This document shows positions 20,044 through 29,299 of a stretch of DNA of 64,000 bases, piece by piece. The notes beneath the pieces are model-generated. The model had not been told where the DNA came from. It searched no databases and saw only the letters and a list, made by a program, of their open reading frames with translations. Source of the DNA: Acidovorax sp. 106. GTDB lineage: Bacteria > Pseudomonadota > Gammaproteobacteria > Burkholderiales > Burkholderiaceae_C. Made by a program: the position numbers and the translations under genes. Location: NCBI RefSeq assembly GCF_003663825.1, contig NZ_RCCC01000001.1:372001-436000 (forward strand), in the 5' to 3' direction. Each line of letters begins with the position of its first letter. Position 1 is the stretch's first letter.

Positions 20044-21354
20044 ATGCCCGGATATTCAGACCCCGGCTTTGACACGCTCGCCTTGCACGCTGGCGCCGTG
20101 CCCGACCCCGCCACTGGTGCGCGTGCGGTGCCCATCCACCTGACCACCTCGTTCGTGTTCGAGTCGAGCGAACACGCCGCCTCGCTGTTCAACCTGGAGC
20201 GGCCCGGCCATGTGTACAGCCGCATCAGCAACCCCACCAACGCAGTGCTGGAGCAGCGCGTAGCGGCCCTGGAAGGCGGCGTGGGCGCCATTGCCGTGGC
20301 CAGCGGCCAGGCCGCGCTGCACCTGGCCATTGCCACGCTGATGGGCGCGGGCAGCCACATTGTGGCCAGCACGGCGCTGTACGGCGGCAGCCAGAACCTG
20401 CTGCACTACACGCTGAGCCGTTTCGGTATTGAAACCACGTTTGTGAAGCCCGGCGACATCGACGGCTGGCGCGCGGCCGTGCGGCCCAACACCAAACTGT
20501 TCTTTGGCGAGACCGTAGGCAACCCCGGCCTAGATGTGCTGGACATTCCCACCATCAGCGCGATTGCGCACGAGGCCGGGGTGCCGCTGCTGGTCGACTC
20601 GACCCTCACCTCGCCCTGGCTGATGAAGCCGCTCGAGCATGGGGCCGATCTGGTCTACCACTCGGCCACCAAGTTCCTCTCGGGCCACGGCACCGTGGTG
20701 GGCGGCATTGTGGTGGACGGCGGCAGCTTTGACTGGGATGGCCCGCGCGCGGCGGGCCGCTTTGCCGAACTCACGGCCCCCTACGCGGGCTTTCACAACA
20801 TGGTGTTCACCGAAGAAAGCTCGGTGGGCGCCTTTTTGCTGCGTGCGCGGCGCGAGGGCCTGCGCGACTTTGGCGCCTGCATGAGCCCGCACACGGCCTG
20901 GCTCATTTTGCAGGGCATTGAGACCCTGCCCCTGCGCATGGAGCGCCACATGCGCAACACCGCGCGGGTGGTGGAATTTCTGGCCAGCCAGCCCTTCGTG
21001 TCGCGCGTGGGCCACCCCATGCTCGAATCGCACCCCAGCCATACGCTCGCGCAAAAGCTGTTGCCGCGCGGCGCGGGCTCGGTGTTCAGTTTTGACCTCA
21101 AGGGCAACCGCGAGCAAGGCAAGAAGTTCATAGAAACCCTCCAGGTCTTCAGCCACCTGGCCAACGTGGGCGACTGCCGCAGCCTGGTCATTCACCCCGC
21201 CAGCACCACACACTTCCGAATGAGCGACGAGGCGCTGGTGCAGGCCGGCATCACGCAGGGCACCATCCGCCTGTCCATTGGCCTGGAAGATGCCGACGAC
21301 CTCATCGACGACCTGAAGCGCGCACTCAAAGCCGCCGAGAAAGCGGGGGTCTGA
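20044..21354 (+). CDS. metY: O-acetylhomoserine sulfhydrylase (Cys/Met metabolism PLP enzyme)
   Basis: A 436-residue gamma-family PLP enzyme. N-terminal FDTLALHAG, YSRISNPTNAVLEQRVAALE, and the PLP lysine in HSATKFLSGHGTVVGG. Length and the HLTTSFVFESSEHAA segment suit O-acetylhomoserine aminocarboxypropyltransferase, which makes homocysteine (or methionine) from O-acetylhomoserine and sulfide. A GGAGA lies 9 bp before the start. The alpha/beta hydrolase gene follows after only 3 bp. Confidence 0.92.
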   Translation: MPGYSDPGFDTLALHAGAVPDPATGARAVPIHLTTSFVFESSEHAASLFNLERPGHVYSRISNPTNAVLEQRVAALEGGVGAIAVASGQAALHLAIATLMGAGSHIVASTALYGGSQNLLHYTLSRFGIETTFVKPGDIDGWRAAVRPNTKLFFGETVGNPGLDVLDIPTISAIAHEAGVPLLVDSTLTSPWLMKPLEHGADLVYHSATKFLSGHGTVVGGIVVDGGSFDWDGPRAAGRFAELTAPYAGFHNMVFTEESSVGAFLLRARREGLRDFGACMSPHTAWLILQGIETLPLRMERHMRNTARVVEFLASQPFVSRVGHPMLESHPSHTLAQKLLPRGAGSVFSFDLKGNREQGKKFIETLQVFSHLANVGDCRSLVIHPASTTHFRMSDEALVQAGITQGTIRLSIGLEDADDLIDDLKRALKAAEKAGV

Positions 21355-21357
21355 GCC

Positions 21358-22167
21358 ATGTACACCACCGTCAACGGACACAGCACCTTCTGCTACACCG
21401 GCGGCAAGCCCTTCGATGCCGCCAAGCCCACCGTGGTCATGGTCCACGGCGTGCTCAACGACCACAGCGTGTGGGCCTTGCAAAGCCGCTACCTGGCACA
21501 CCACGGCTTCAACGTGCTGGCGGTGGACCTGCCCGGCCACTGCAAAAGCGCGGGCGACGCGCCCGCCACGGTGGAGCAGGCGGCCGACTTCATCGTGGCG
21601 CTGCTCGATGCCCTGGGCATTTCCCGCGCTGCGCTGGTGGGCCACAGCTGGGGCTCGCTCATTGCGCTGCAGGCCGCCGCCCAGCTGGGCGAGCGCGCCA
21701 CGCACCTGGCCCTGGTGGGCACAGCCTACCCGATGAAGGTCTCGCCCGCGCTGCTCGAATCGGCGCTGAACGAGCCTGAAAAAGCCCTGCACATGGTCAA
21801 CGTGTTCTCGCGCTGCTCGCTGGCATCGCCCTCGGGCGCGGGGTTCTGGGTGTTTGGCGCGGGCATGGCGCTGGGGCGCAAGGTGCTGCGCAGCAACCCT
21901 GCGGTCAACGTGTTCCACCGGGGCTTTAATGCCTGCAACACCTACGCCAACGGCGAGCAGGCCATGGCGCACGTCACCTGCCCGGTGCTGTTTGCCCTGG
22001 GCGAGCAAGACCAGATGACCCCGGCCAAAGCGGCGCAAACCCTGGTGAAGGCCGCTCAAGCCGCTGGCAAAGCGGTGCAGGTCAAGCACCTGCCCAGCGG
22101 CCACAACGAAATGACCGAAGCCCCGGAGGAGACGCTGGCAGCGCTGCGCGATTTTCTGGCGCAGTAA
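21358..22167 (+). CDS. Alpha/beta hydrolase
   Basis: A 269-residue hydrolase with oxyanion segment VMVHGVLNDHSVW, nucleophile elbow GHSWGS, catalytic Asp in LGEQDQMTP and His in LPSGHNEM. It is translationally coupled (3-bp gap) to the sulfhydrylase gene; whether it acts in sulfur metabolism is unknown. Confidence 0.9.
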   Translation: MYTTVNGHSTFCYTGGKPFDAAKPTVVMVHGVLNDHSVWALQSRYLAHHGFNVLAVDLPGHCKSAGDAPATVEQAADFIVALLDALGISRAALVGHSWGSLIALQAAAQLGERATHLALVGTAYPMKVSPALLESALNEPEKALHMVNVFSRCSLASPSGAGFWVFGAGMALGRKVLRSNPAVNVFHRGFNACNTYANGEQAMAHVTCPVLFALGEQDQMTPAKAAQTLVKAAQAAGKAVQVKHLPSGHNEMTEAPEETLAALRDFLAQ

Positions 22168-22252
22168 AGTGCGCACTCACGAGGAATGCAGCGGGCCACC
22201 GCCTACCCAGCGCAGGTAGGCACTCCAAGCCCCGTTCCTCGAGGGAGAAAAC

Positions 22253-23308
22253 ATGAACCTGCGCACCGCTTGGCTGGCCCTTGTCCAGCACCACGCGCTG
22301 GACCGCCCCGCCGCGCTCCAGCTCGAATCTCTGGCCCCCTGGCACGAGCCCCCGCCCCAACTGCAGCGCCACCTGTGGCGCACCGTGGCCGTGCTGGCGG
22401 CCGCCTTGGGTGGCCTGGGCATCGTGATGTGGATTGCATCGAACTGGGACACGCTGGGCCGCCCCGCCCGCTTCGCCCTGCTGCAAGGCTTTGTGGCCGT
22501 GATGTATGCCGGGGCGCTGTGGCGTGCGGCGGCGCGGGTGCCGCTGGGCATATTGGCGCTGCTGGGCACCGGGGCACTGTTTGCCTACTTCGGGCAAACG
22601 TACCAAACCGGGGCCGACCCCTGGCAGCTGTTTGCCTGGTGGGCCGTGTTGACGCTGCCCCTGGCCGTGGCCGGGCGCAGCGATGCGCTGTGGGCCCCGT
22701 GGGTGCTGGTGGCCACCACCGGCATTGCACTGTGGGCGCAGGCCCACACCGGCCACCGCTGGCGCGTGCTGCCCCAGGACCTGGGCGTGCACCTGCTGGC
22801 GCTGTCGGCGGCGCTGGGCGTCACGGCCGCCATGCTGCCCCTGCCCGCATTGCAGCGCGTGACTGGCGCCGGGCTGTGGTCCTTGCGCACCGCAGGCGCG
22901 CTGGCCATCACCCTGGTCACCACCACGGCCCTGCCCGCGCTGTTCCACTCGCCGGTGGCGCCGCACTACGCGCTGGGCTTGCTGTTGCTGGCGGGCACTG
23001 CGGCCGTCACGGGGCAGCGCCGGTGTTTTGACCTGTTCTTGCTCAGTGCCTCCACGCTGGGGCTGAACGTGCTGCTGGTCACCGGGCTGGCTAGCTTGCT
23101 TCTGGAGGGCTCGCGCGGCGATTTGATAGGCGGGCTGCTGATGGTGGGCCTGATGGCCGCAGGTTTGCTGGCAGGCAGCGTGCAGCTGGTGATGCGCATG
23201 GCGCGCAATGCCCAGGCCCAGGCCCAGGCCCAGGCCCTGGACCCGCAGGCCCAGCCAGCCCACCACAGCGCCACTACGCACGCAGACGCCTCCAAGGACA
23301 ACGCATGA
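22253..23308 (+). CDS. DUF2157 multi-pass membrane protein
   Basis: A 351-residue protein with a soluble N-terminus of about 45 residues and some ten hydrophobic helices, starting from VAVLAAALGGLGIVMWIASNW. The tail contains an AQAQAQAQ run. DUF2157 proteins are uncharacterised inner-membrane proteins. The gene overlaps the next one by 4 bp (ATGA), showing translational coupling with the GDYXXLXY protein. Confidence 0.88.
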   Translation: MNLRTAWLALVQHHALDRPAALQLESLAPWHEPPPQLQRHLWRTVAVLAAALGGLGIVMWIASNWDTLGRPARFALLQGFVAVMYAGALWRAAARVPLGILALLGTGALFAYFGQTYQTGADPWQLFAWWAVLTLPLAVAGRSDALWAPWVLVATTGIALWAQAHTGHRWRVLPQDLGVHLLALSAALGVTAAMLPLPALQRVTGAGLWSLRTAGALAITLVTTTALPALFHSPVAPHYALGLLLLAGTAAVTGQRRCFDLFLLSASTLGLNVLLVTGLASLLLEGSRGDLIGGLLMVGLMAAGLLAGSVQLVMRMARNAQAQAQAQALDPQAQPAHHSATTHADASKDNA

Positions 23309-25023
23309 GCCAGACCGCGATGCCTCATACGGACAACGCCCAGGCAGACAACGATTTGCCTGGATCGCCGCTAGAAAAAATACTGCACAGCGCCCGAGCC
23401 CTCGGCCTGTTGCCCGCCAACGCGCAGCCCCCCGCAGACCCCGGCCGCCCCTGGCCCGTGGTGCTGCTGACCCTGCTGGGCGCATGGCTGGCAGCCCTGC
23501 CCGTGCTGGCGATTTTTGCGCTGTTTGCCGGCCGCTGGCTGCTGGACGGCGCGGGCACCTACGTGGTGGGCACGCTGGCCCTGGCGGGTGCCGTGGCGCT
23601 GCTGCGCGTACAGGGGCTGGCCCTGTTTCTGGAGCAGATCGCCATCCCGGCGCTGTTCACCGGCGGGTGGCTGCTGGGCTTTGCCCTGGTGCGCGATGGG
23701 CCTCACTTGCTGGCCGCTGCCACGCTGCTGCTGATCACGCTGGCCGTGGCCGCAGCCGTGCCCCAACACTGGCTGCGCACCCTGCTGGGGGGCGCGGCTG
23801 CAGGCCTGTGGGCCTGGACAGTGGGCGCCACTTGGCACCACCTGCACCGCAGCATCGACATCACCATCCTATGGGGGGCCCTGCATGTGGCGCTGCTCAC
23901 CTGGGTGGGCCTGCTGGTGCTGCAACACCGGGCGCTGGGCCAGCAAAACCGGCTGGCCGTGGCACTGGAGCCCCTGGCCTGCGGCTGGGTGGTGGCGGTG
24001 CTGTGCGGGCTGGCCCAACTGTCGGGCATGACGTTCATGCTGGCGGGCGTGCTGGGCGGCAGCGGTGGGCTGTGGGAGCCTGGCAACCACACCACGGGGT
24101 CGGGAGCCTCGTCGCTGGTATCCGTGAACCAGGTGGGCTCTGTCGCGCTGGTGCTGTCAGCAGGCTGGGTGGCGCAGCGGGCCTGGCCTGCGCTGCGCCA
24201 GCCCCAGGCGGCCGCGCTGCTGGGGGTGCTGGCCGTGCTGGGCTTTTTCATGCCCACGCTGGGGGCCGCCCTGCTGGCGCTGGCCATCACCGGCACCACG
24301 CAGCGCTGGCGCCAGGCCGCTGTGGCCGCGCTGGCTGCGGCGTGGATGGTGGGCAGCTTCTACTACCAACTGGCCTGGCCCCTGGCCACCAAGGCCATGG
24401 TGCTGGCGGGCTGCGGCGCCGTGCTGGGGCTGCTGGCCTGGACGGCACTGCGCCCCGCGTCGCGCGCGCCGCTGCCAGACCACGGCGCGGACGCGGGCTC
24501 GGCCACAGCCACCGCCGAAGCCACCGCACCGCGCATCGCCACCTGGGCCCTGGTGCTGGGCCTGGCCTGCACGCTGCTGGTGGCCAATGGGGGCATTGCG
24601 CAAAAGGAACACACCATTGCCCAGGGCCGCAAGGTGTTTGTGCCCCTGGCCCCGGTGGACCCACGCTCGCTGATGCAGGGCGACTACATGCGGCTGAACT
24701 TCCAGCTGCCTGCAGAGCGCATCACTTACGAGGAACTGGCCTGGGGCCAGCGCCCCCACGCCGTGGGCACGCTGGACGAGCGCGGCGTGGTGCAGTGGCT
24801 GCGCATCGACTTGGCCGAAGCACCGCTGCAGGCCGGGGAGATGCGCTTTGCCCTGACCCCACGCGACGGGCAGTGGACGCTGGTGACCGATGCCTGGTAC
24901 TTCCGTGAGGGCGATGCGACCCGGTGGGAAGCAGCGAAGTTTGGAGAGTTTCGCGTAGAGCCCGATGGCAAGGCCCTGCTGGTGGGCTTGGCGGATGCGC
25001 AGTTGCGCGGCATTGCCCCCTGA
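23305..25023 (+). CDS. DUF4401 / GDYXXLXY membrane protein
   Basis: A 572-residue protein. The first about 400 residues are hydrophobic helices (DUF4401-like). The C-terminal 150 residues form a non-membrane domain with the diagnostic GDYMRLNF variant of the GDYXXLXY motif. The family is known to occur next to DUF2157, as here, suggesting one membrane complex, but no function is established. Confidence 0.88.
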   Translation: MSQTAMPHTDNAQADNDLPGSPLEKILHSARALGLLPANAQPPADPGRPWPVVLLTLLGAWLAALPVLAIFALFAGRWLLDGAGTYVVGTLALAGAVALLRVQGLALFLEQIAIPALFTGGWLLGFALVRDGPHLLAAATLLLITLAVAAAVPQHWLRTLLGGAAAGLWAWTVGATWHHLHRSIDITILWGALHVALLTWVGLLVLQHRALGQQNRLAVALEPLACGWVVAVLCGLAQLSGMTFMLAGVLGGSGGLWEPGNHTTGSGASSLVSVNQVGSVALVLSAGWVAQRAWPALRQPQAAALLGVLAVLGFFMPTLGAALLALAITGTTQRWRQAAVAALAAAWMVGSFYYQLAWPLATKAMVLAGCGAVLGLLAWTALRPASRAPLPDHGADAGSATATAEATAPRIATWALVLGLACTLLVANGGIAQKEHTIAQGRKVFVPLAPVDPRSLMQGDYMRLNFQLPAERITYEELAWGQRPHAVGTLDERGVVQWLRIDLAEAPLQAGEMRFALTPRDGQWTLVTDAWYFREGDATRWEAAKFGEFRVEPDGKALLVGLADAQLRGIAP

Positions 25024-25139
25024 CGGAGCAAAGGGTGCAAAGAGGGCAGAGCGCGACGCGAGCGGCTGCCCCCCCGCGCAGCCATCTATTTCACACCAAA
25101 CGCCTGATTAGCAACCTGCCCCAGACCGCTTACCCCAAG

Positions 25140-25211
25140 CCGTTCGGGCTGAGCCTGTCGAAGCCCGGGCGCCTTTTGCCGACAGCCCTTCGACAGGCTC
25201 AGGGCGAACGG
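25140..25211. repeat. REP-like repeat B, inverted pair
   Basis: Two copies of the element CTTCGACAGGCTCAG...GAACGG face each other (25140-25163 and 25188-25211) around 24 bp. This makes a long cruciform-capable palindrome in the 254-bp convergent gap between the GDYXXLXY gene and yihY. Single or paired copies of the same element recur near 34-36 kb. Confidence 0.8.
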
Positions 25212-25242
25212 TCTACCTGAGGCAAGTAGCCTTTCAGACAAA

Positions 25243-25298
25243 ACAGCCTCCAGCGCTTATTTCACAAGCGCTAGAAGCTATTTAATTGATAGCAAATC
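25243..25298 (-). repeat. Dispersed palindromic repeat A, copy 2
   Basis: The reverse orientation of the repeat found at 12629: AGCGCTTAT, a short spacer, AAGCGCTAGAAGCTATT. It overlaps the last codons of the YihY gene, whose stop at 25278 lies inside the element. Confidence 0.65.
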
Positions 25299-26528
25299 CT
25301 GCAACCGCAGCCGCGCAAACCCAGCCGCATCCCACAGGGGGGCCAGCCGCACGGTCTGGTCCAGCAGCAGGCGTTGTACCAGCGGCTCCAGCGCGGTGCG
25401 TTCGGGGTCGGCCAGCAGCACGTAGCGCAGCTCAGGCGCGTCAGACGGGCCTGCCACCGCATCGCTCACCTGGGCAATCCAGTCCAGCGACGTCAAGGTC
25501 TCCAGCACCGGCTCCAGCTGCAACGCATCCACCCGCAGCAGCTCAGCCAATTGCGCTGCCCGCAGGCCTTTGCTGGGCAACTGCCGTGCGCGGTGCAGCT
25601 CTTGCAGCACCTCTACCGCCAGCTGAAACCCCCAGCCCGCTACCGTGCCGCGCCGCGCCACGCCTGCCAGCAGGCTGGGCAAATACGCGGTGACCACGGC
25701 CCCCAGCAGCACGATGACCCAGGCCACGTAAATCCACACCAGCAAGATCGGCAGCGTGGCAAACGCGCCGTACACCACCGAATAGGTCGGCACCTTGGCC
25801 AGGTAGGCGGCCAGCACCTTCTTGGCCAGCTCCATGCACACCGCCACAAACAAGCCGCCCACCCAGGCGTGCTGCCACTTCACCGGCGTGTTGGGCACAT
25901 AGTGGTACAGCCCCGCCATGCCAGCGGCCAATATCAAGAACTGGATCGAGTCCACCAGCAGTGCCACCCCATCGGGCAGCGTGCGCACCAGCCCGCTGGA
26001 TGCAGACATCACGTACGACGTCAGCGCCAGGCTGCCGCCCAGCAGCAAAGGCCCCAGCGTGATGGCCGCCCAGTAAATCAGCACCCGCTGGCCCAGCGGA
26101 CGCAGCCGCCGCACACGCCAGATGTTGTTGAGCGTGCGGTCGATGGTGAGGATCAGCATGAGCGCCGTGCCCAGCAAGATGCTGAAGCCCAGGGCCCCCA
26201 GCCCGCTGGCCTTGGCTGCAAACTGGGTGAGGTAGCCCAGCACCTGGCGCGAGATGCTGTCGGGCACCAGGCTCTCGATCAGCCACTTTTGCACCACGCC
26301 CTGCAGCTTGCCAAAGATGGGAAAGGCCGTGAACACGGCCAGTGCCACCGCCAAAAACGGCACCAGCGCCAGCACGGTGGTGAAGGTGAGGCTGCTGGCC
26401 GTCAGGCCCAACTGGTCCTCGCGAAAGCGCTCGCGCAGCGTCTGCGCCGTGGTGCGCCAAGGAAATTTCGACAGATCTTCCAACAGCACCTCAATGCGCT
26501 GGGCCACTGTCTGCAAGGTCAATCGCAT
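25278..26528 (-). CDS. YihY/virulence factor BrkB family membrane protein
   Basis: A 416-residue inner-membrane protein of the family once misnamed RNase BN. Six hydrophobic segments lie between residues about 50 and 285; characteristic pieces are LTASSLTFTTVLALVPF, RPLGQRVLIYWAAITLGP and YVPNTPVKWQHAWVGG. The C-terminal 120 residues form a soluble, winged-helix-like extension. The last residues (LLSIK) come from a repeat A element. Function unknown. Confidence 0.9.
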   Translation of the reverse strand: MRLTLQTVAQRIEVLLEDLSKFPWRTTAQTLRERFREDQLGLTASSLTFTTVLALVPFLAVALAVFTAFPIFGKLQGVVQKWLIESLVPDSISRQVLGYLTQFAAKASGLGALGFSILLGTALMLILTIDRTLNNIWRVRRLRPLGQRVLIYWAAITLGPLLLGGSLALTSYVMSASSGLVRTLPDGVALLVDSIQFLILAAGMAGLYHYVPNTPVKWQHAWVGGLFVAVCMELAKKVLAAYLAKVPTYSVVYGAFATLPILLVWIYVAWVIVLLGAVVTAYLPSLLAGVARRGTVAGWGFQLAVEVLQELHRARQLPSKGLRAAQLAELLRVDALQLEPVLETLTSLDWIAQVSDAVAGPSDAPELRYVLLADPERTALEPLVQRLLLDQTVRLAPLWDAAGFARLRLQDLLSIK

Positions 26529-26704
26529 GGCCTATATGATCCAAAGCCCGTGATGGGCCCCAAGGGTTAAACGGGCGCCTGGCAGCTGCAGACCCATGGC
26601 CTGCAGCTGCCAGGGCAACAGCGCGCATTGTGACCGCTTGCCGCCCCCTGCCCCGCCCGGCCGCCTGCCCATGGCGCCCATCCCCCTGCACCCAACGTTT
26701 GCCC

Positions 26705-27202
26705 ATGACCGACACCGCCCACCCCGCCCCGCTCCAAGCCGCCCCCCCCGAAGTGGCGGCCACCCGCTGGGTGGCCACCGCCAGCCTCATCGCTCTGATT
26801 GCGCTGTGCGTGGCCTGGGAGCTGGTGCTGGCACCGCTGCGCCCGGGCGGCACCTGGCTGGCCATCAAGGCGCTGCCGCTGTGCATCCCGCTGGCAGGCA
26901 TTCTCAAAAACCGCATGTACACCTACCGCTGGGTCAGCCTGGTGATCTGGCTGTACTTCACCGAAGGCGTGGTGCGCGCCTGGAGCGACAAGGCCCCCAG
27001 CAACTGGCTGGCGCTGGCCGAAGTGGCGCTGTGCCTGGTGCTGTTTACCGCCTGCACGCTGCATGTGCGGCTGCGCCAGCGCAATGCGCGTGCGCTGGCC
27101 GCCACGCAAGAATCCGACAGCCACACCGACCCTCACACCGCGCAAGCCGATTCCGCCAGCGCATCCACTGCACCTACCGAACCTCTCGCGCGAAAGGACT
27201 GA
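26705..27202 (+). CDS. DUF2069 membrane protein
   Basis: A 165-residue protein with about four transmembrane helices (for example ATASLIALIALCVAWELVL) and the conserved ILKNRMYTYRWVS and YFTEGVVRAWSD segments of DUF2069. The charged, Thr/Ala-rich tail is variable. It is divergent from yihY and immediately upstream of the FAD oxidoreductase gene (5-bp gap). Confidence 0.88.
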   Translation: MTDTAHPAPLQAAPPEVAATRWVATASLIALIALCVAWELVLAPLRPGGTWLAIKALPLCIPLAGILKNRMYTYRWVSLVIWLYFTEGVVRAWSDKAPSNWLALAEVALCLVLFTACTLHVRLRQRNARALAATQESDSHTDPHTAQADSASASTAPTEPLARKD

Positions 27203-27207
27203 ATGCC

Positions 27208-28638
27208 ATGCCGAACCTGATGACCCCGCTGCTCGATACCCTGCGCTCCATCGTGGGCGATGCCCATGTGCTGACCGAGGGCGACCTCACCGCCTGGGAA
27301 CAAGACTGGCGCCGCCGCGTGCGCGGCAAGGCCCTGGCCGTGGTGCGCCCTGCCAACACGCCTGAAGTAGCAGCCGTGGTCAAGGCCTGCGCTGCGGCAG
27401 GCACCGCCATCGTTCCACAAGGCGGCAACACCGGGCTGGCCGTGGGCTCCACGCCCGATGAATCGGGCACGCAGATCGTGCTGAGCCTGACGCGCATGAA
27501 CGCCGTGCGCAATGTCGACACCGCCAACCTCACCATGACGGTGGAGGCGGGCTGCATCCTGCAAAACCTGCAAGAGGTGGCGCGCAATGCGGGCCTGCTG
27601 TTCCCCCTGTCGCTGGCGGCCGAGGGCAGCTGCACCATTGGCGGCAACCTGGGCACCAACGCGGGCGGCACGCAGGTGGTGCGCTATGGCAACACGCGCG
27701 ACCTGTGCCTGGGGCTGGAAGTGGTCACCGCGCAGGGCGAGGTGTGGAGCGGCCTCAAGGGTCTGCGCAAGGACAACACCGGCTACGACCTGCGCGACCT
27801 GTTCATCGGCAGCGAAGGCACGCTGGGCATCATCACCGCCGCCAGCATGAAGCTCTACCCCCAGCCTGCCGCCAAGCTCACCGCCTGGGCCGCCGTGCCC
27901 TCCATCGAGCACGCCGTGCAGCTGCTGGGCATGGCCCACAAGCAGCTGGGCGCGGGCCTGACGGGCTTTGAGGTGATGGGCCAGTTTGCACTGAGCCTGG
28001 TGGGCAAGCACATGCCGCAGCTGCGCGTGCCCTTCCTCGGTCAAGACGATGCCCCCTGGTGCGTGCTGCTCGAAAACTCTGACAGCGAATCTGAAGAACA
28101 CGCCCGCGGGCGGTTTGAATCGCTGCTGGAATCCGCCTTTGAAGCCGGCTGCGTGACCGACGCCGTGGTGGCCGAGAACCTCACCCAGGCACACCAGCTC
28201 TGGCACATCCGCGAGAGCATTCCGCTGGCCCAGGCCGAAGAAGGCCTGAACATCAAGAACGACATCTCCATCCCCATCTCGCGCATCCCCGCGTTTGTGG
28301 CCCACACCGATGCGCTGCTGCAAAGCCAGATTCCTGGCGTGCGCCTGGTCAACTTTGGCCACCTGGGCGACGGCAACCTGCACTACAACGTGCAGGCCCC
28401 GGCCGAGGGCGATGCCAAGGCCTTCCTGCGCGATTACGAGACGCAGGTCAACCACCTGGTCTACGAAGCCGTGGCCGAGTTCGGCGGCTCGTTCTCTGCC
28501 GAGCACGGCATCGGCGCGCTGAAGGCCGACAAGCTGGAGAAGTACCAGTCGCCCGTGGCGCTGGGCATGATGCGCGCCATCAAGAACGCGCTGGACCCGC
28601 AGGGCATCATGAACCCGGGGCGGGTGCTGAAGGCCTGA
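27208..28638 (+). CDS. FAD-linked D-2-hydroxyacid dehydrogenase (GlcD/D2HGDH type)
   Basis: A 476-residue flavoprotein that oxidises a D-2-hydroxy acid. The PCMH-type FAD domain has VPQGGNTGLAVGS, NLGTNAGG and LFIGSEGTLGIIT. The C-terminal domain has the metal-ligand motifs GHLGDGNLHYNV and SAEHGIGALK shared with D-lactate and D-2-hydroxyglutarate dehydrogenases. AAAGGA lies 9 bp before the ATG. The frame is open far upstream, but that part overlaps DUF2069 and is not coding. The exact substrate cannot be told. Confidence 0.92.
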   Translation: MPNLMTPLLDTLRSIVGDAHVLTEGDLTAWEQDWRRRVRGKALAVVRPANTPEVAAVVKACAAAGTAIVPQGGNTGLAVGSTPDESGTQIVLSLTRMNAVRNVDTANLTMTVEAGCILQNLQEVARNAGLLFPLSLAAEGSCTIGGNLGTNAGGTQVVRYGNTRDLCLGLEVVTAQGEVWSGLKGLRKDNTGYDLRDLFIGSEGTLGIITAASMKLYPQPAAKLTAWAAVPSIEHAVQLLGMAHKQLGAGLTGFEVMGQFALSLVGKHMPQLRVPFLGQDDAPWCVLLENSDSESEEHARGRFESLLESAFEAGCVTDAVVAENLTQAHQLWHIRESIPLAQAEEGLNIKNDISIPISRIPAFVAHTDALLQSQIPGVRLVNFGHLGDGNLHYNVQAPAEGDAKAFLRDYETQVNHLVYEAVAEFGGSFSAEHGIGALKADKLEKYQSPVALGMMRAIKNALDPQGIMNPGRVLKA

Positions 28639-28690
28639 ACGGCCACCGCAATGCAGCGCTGGCAATGACACCCACATCCCAAGCTTGCCC

Positions 28691-29158
28691 ATGACCGCAC
28701 CCGTTTCAGTGCGCCCCGCCCAGCCACACGACTACGCGGCTTGGCGACCGCTTTGGGACGGCTACAACGCCTTCTACGGCCGCTTTGGTGCTACCGCGCT
28801 GCCCGAGCACATCACACAGACCACCTGGCAACGCTTGCATGACGCGGCCGAGCCCATGCTGTGCCTGGTGGCGCAGGACGATGCCAGCGGCGAGCTGCTG
28901 GGCCTGGCGCACTGCGTGTTCCACCGCAGCATGACGCGCATCGAGCCTGTGTGCTACCTCAGCGACCTGTTCACCCGCGAAGCCGCCCGGGGCCGGGGGG
29001 TGGGGCGGGCGCTCATCGAAGGGGTGTATGCCGCCGCCCGCGCAGCCCGGTCGCAGCGGGTGTACTGGCAAACCCAAGCCACCAACGCCGCTGGGCGCCA
29101 GCTGTACGACAAGCTGGCCAAGCACCAAGGCTTCATCGTATATGCGCACGAGCTTTGA
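28691..29158 (+). CDS. GNAT family acetyltransferase
   Basis: A 155-residue N-acetyltransferase with the acetyl-CoA loop RGRGVGRALIEGVY and the downstream YWQTQATNAAGRQLYDKLA helix. An ATG start, not the TTG two codons earlier, was chosen. Substrate unknown. Confidence 0.88.
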   Translation: MTAPVSVRPAQPHDYAAWRPLWDGYNAFYGRFGATALPEHITQTTWQRLHDAAEPMLCLVAQDDASGELLGLAHCVFHRSMTRIEPVCYLSDLFTREAARGRGVGRALIEGVYAAARAARSQRVYWQTQATNAAGRQLYDKLAKHQGFIVYAHEL

Positions 29159-29169
29159 GCGCACCAAAC

Positions 29170-29231
29170 GCTACCAAAACAATAGCTGCTAGCGCTTATA
29201 GATAAAGCGCTAGAGGCATTTTTTATTTGAA
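29170..29231 (+). repeat. Dispersed palindromic repeat A, copy 3
   Basis: AATAGCTGCTAGCGCTTAT with inverted AAAGCGCTAGAGGC and a trailing T-rich run (TTTTTTATTT). In this copy the layout resembles an intrinsic terminator just behind the GNAT gene. Confidence 0.7.
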
Positions 29232-29299
29232 ATCTCCCTGTGTGCAGGCAGGCATTGCACACGCATACCGCATCGCCGCGTTGTGGGCGCGGGCGCCGT

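Noticed and set aside
20530..22176. Long antisense frame of 548 codons over the sulfhydrylase and hydrolase genes
   Set aside because: Low-complexity His/Gly/Arg composition without any motif; it is an antisense shadow of two well-supported genes.
23208..24908. A 566-codon plus-strand frame over the DUF2157/GDYXXLXY genes
   Set aside because: Ala/Gly/Arg low complexity typical of GC-rich shadow frames; no helices or motif.
26596..28638. A 680-residue reading frame covering DUF2069 and the FAD dehydrogenase
   Set aside because: The first about 200 residues are an out-of-frame reading of DUF2069, with Arg/Pro-rich GC composition; the dehydrogenase starts at its own ATG behind AAAGGA.
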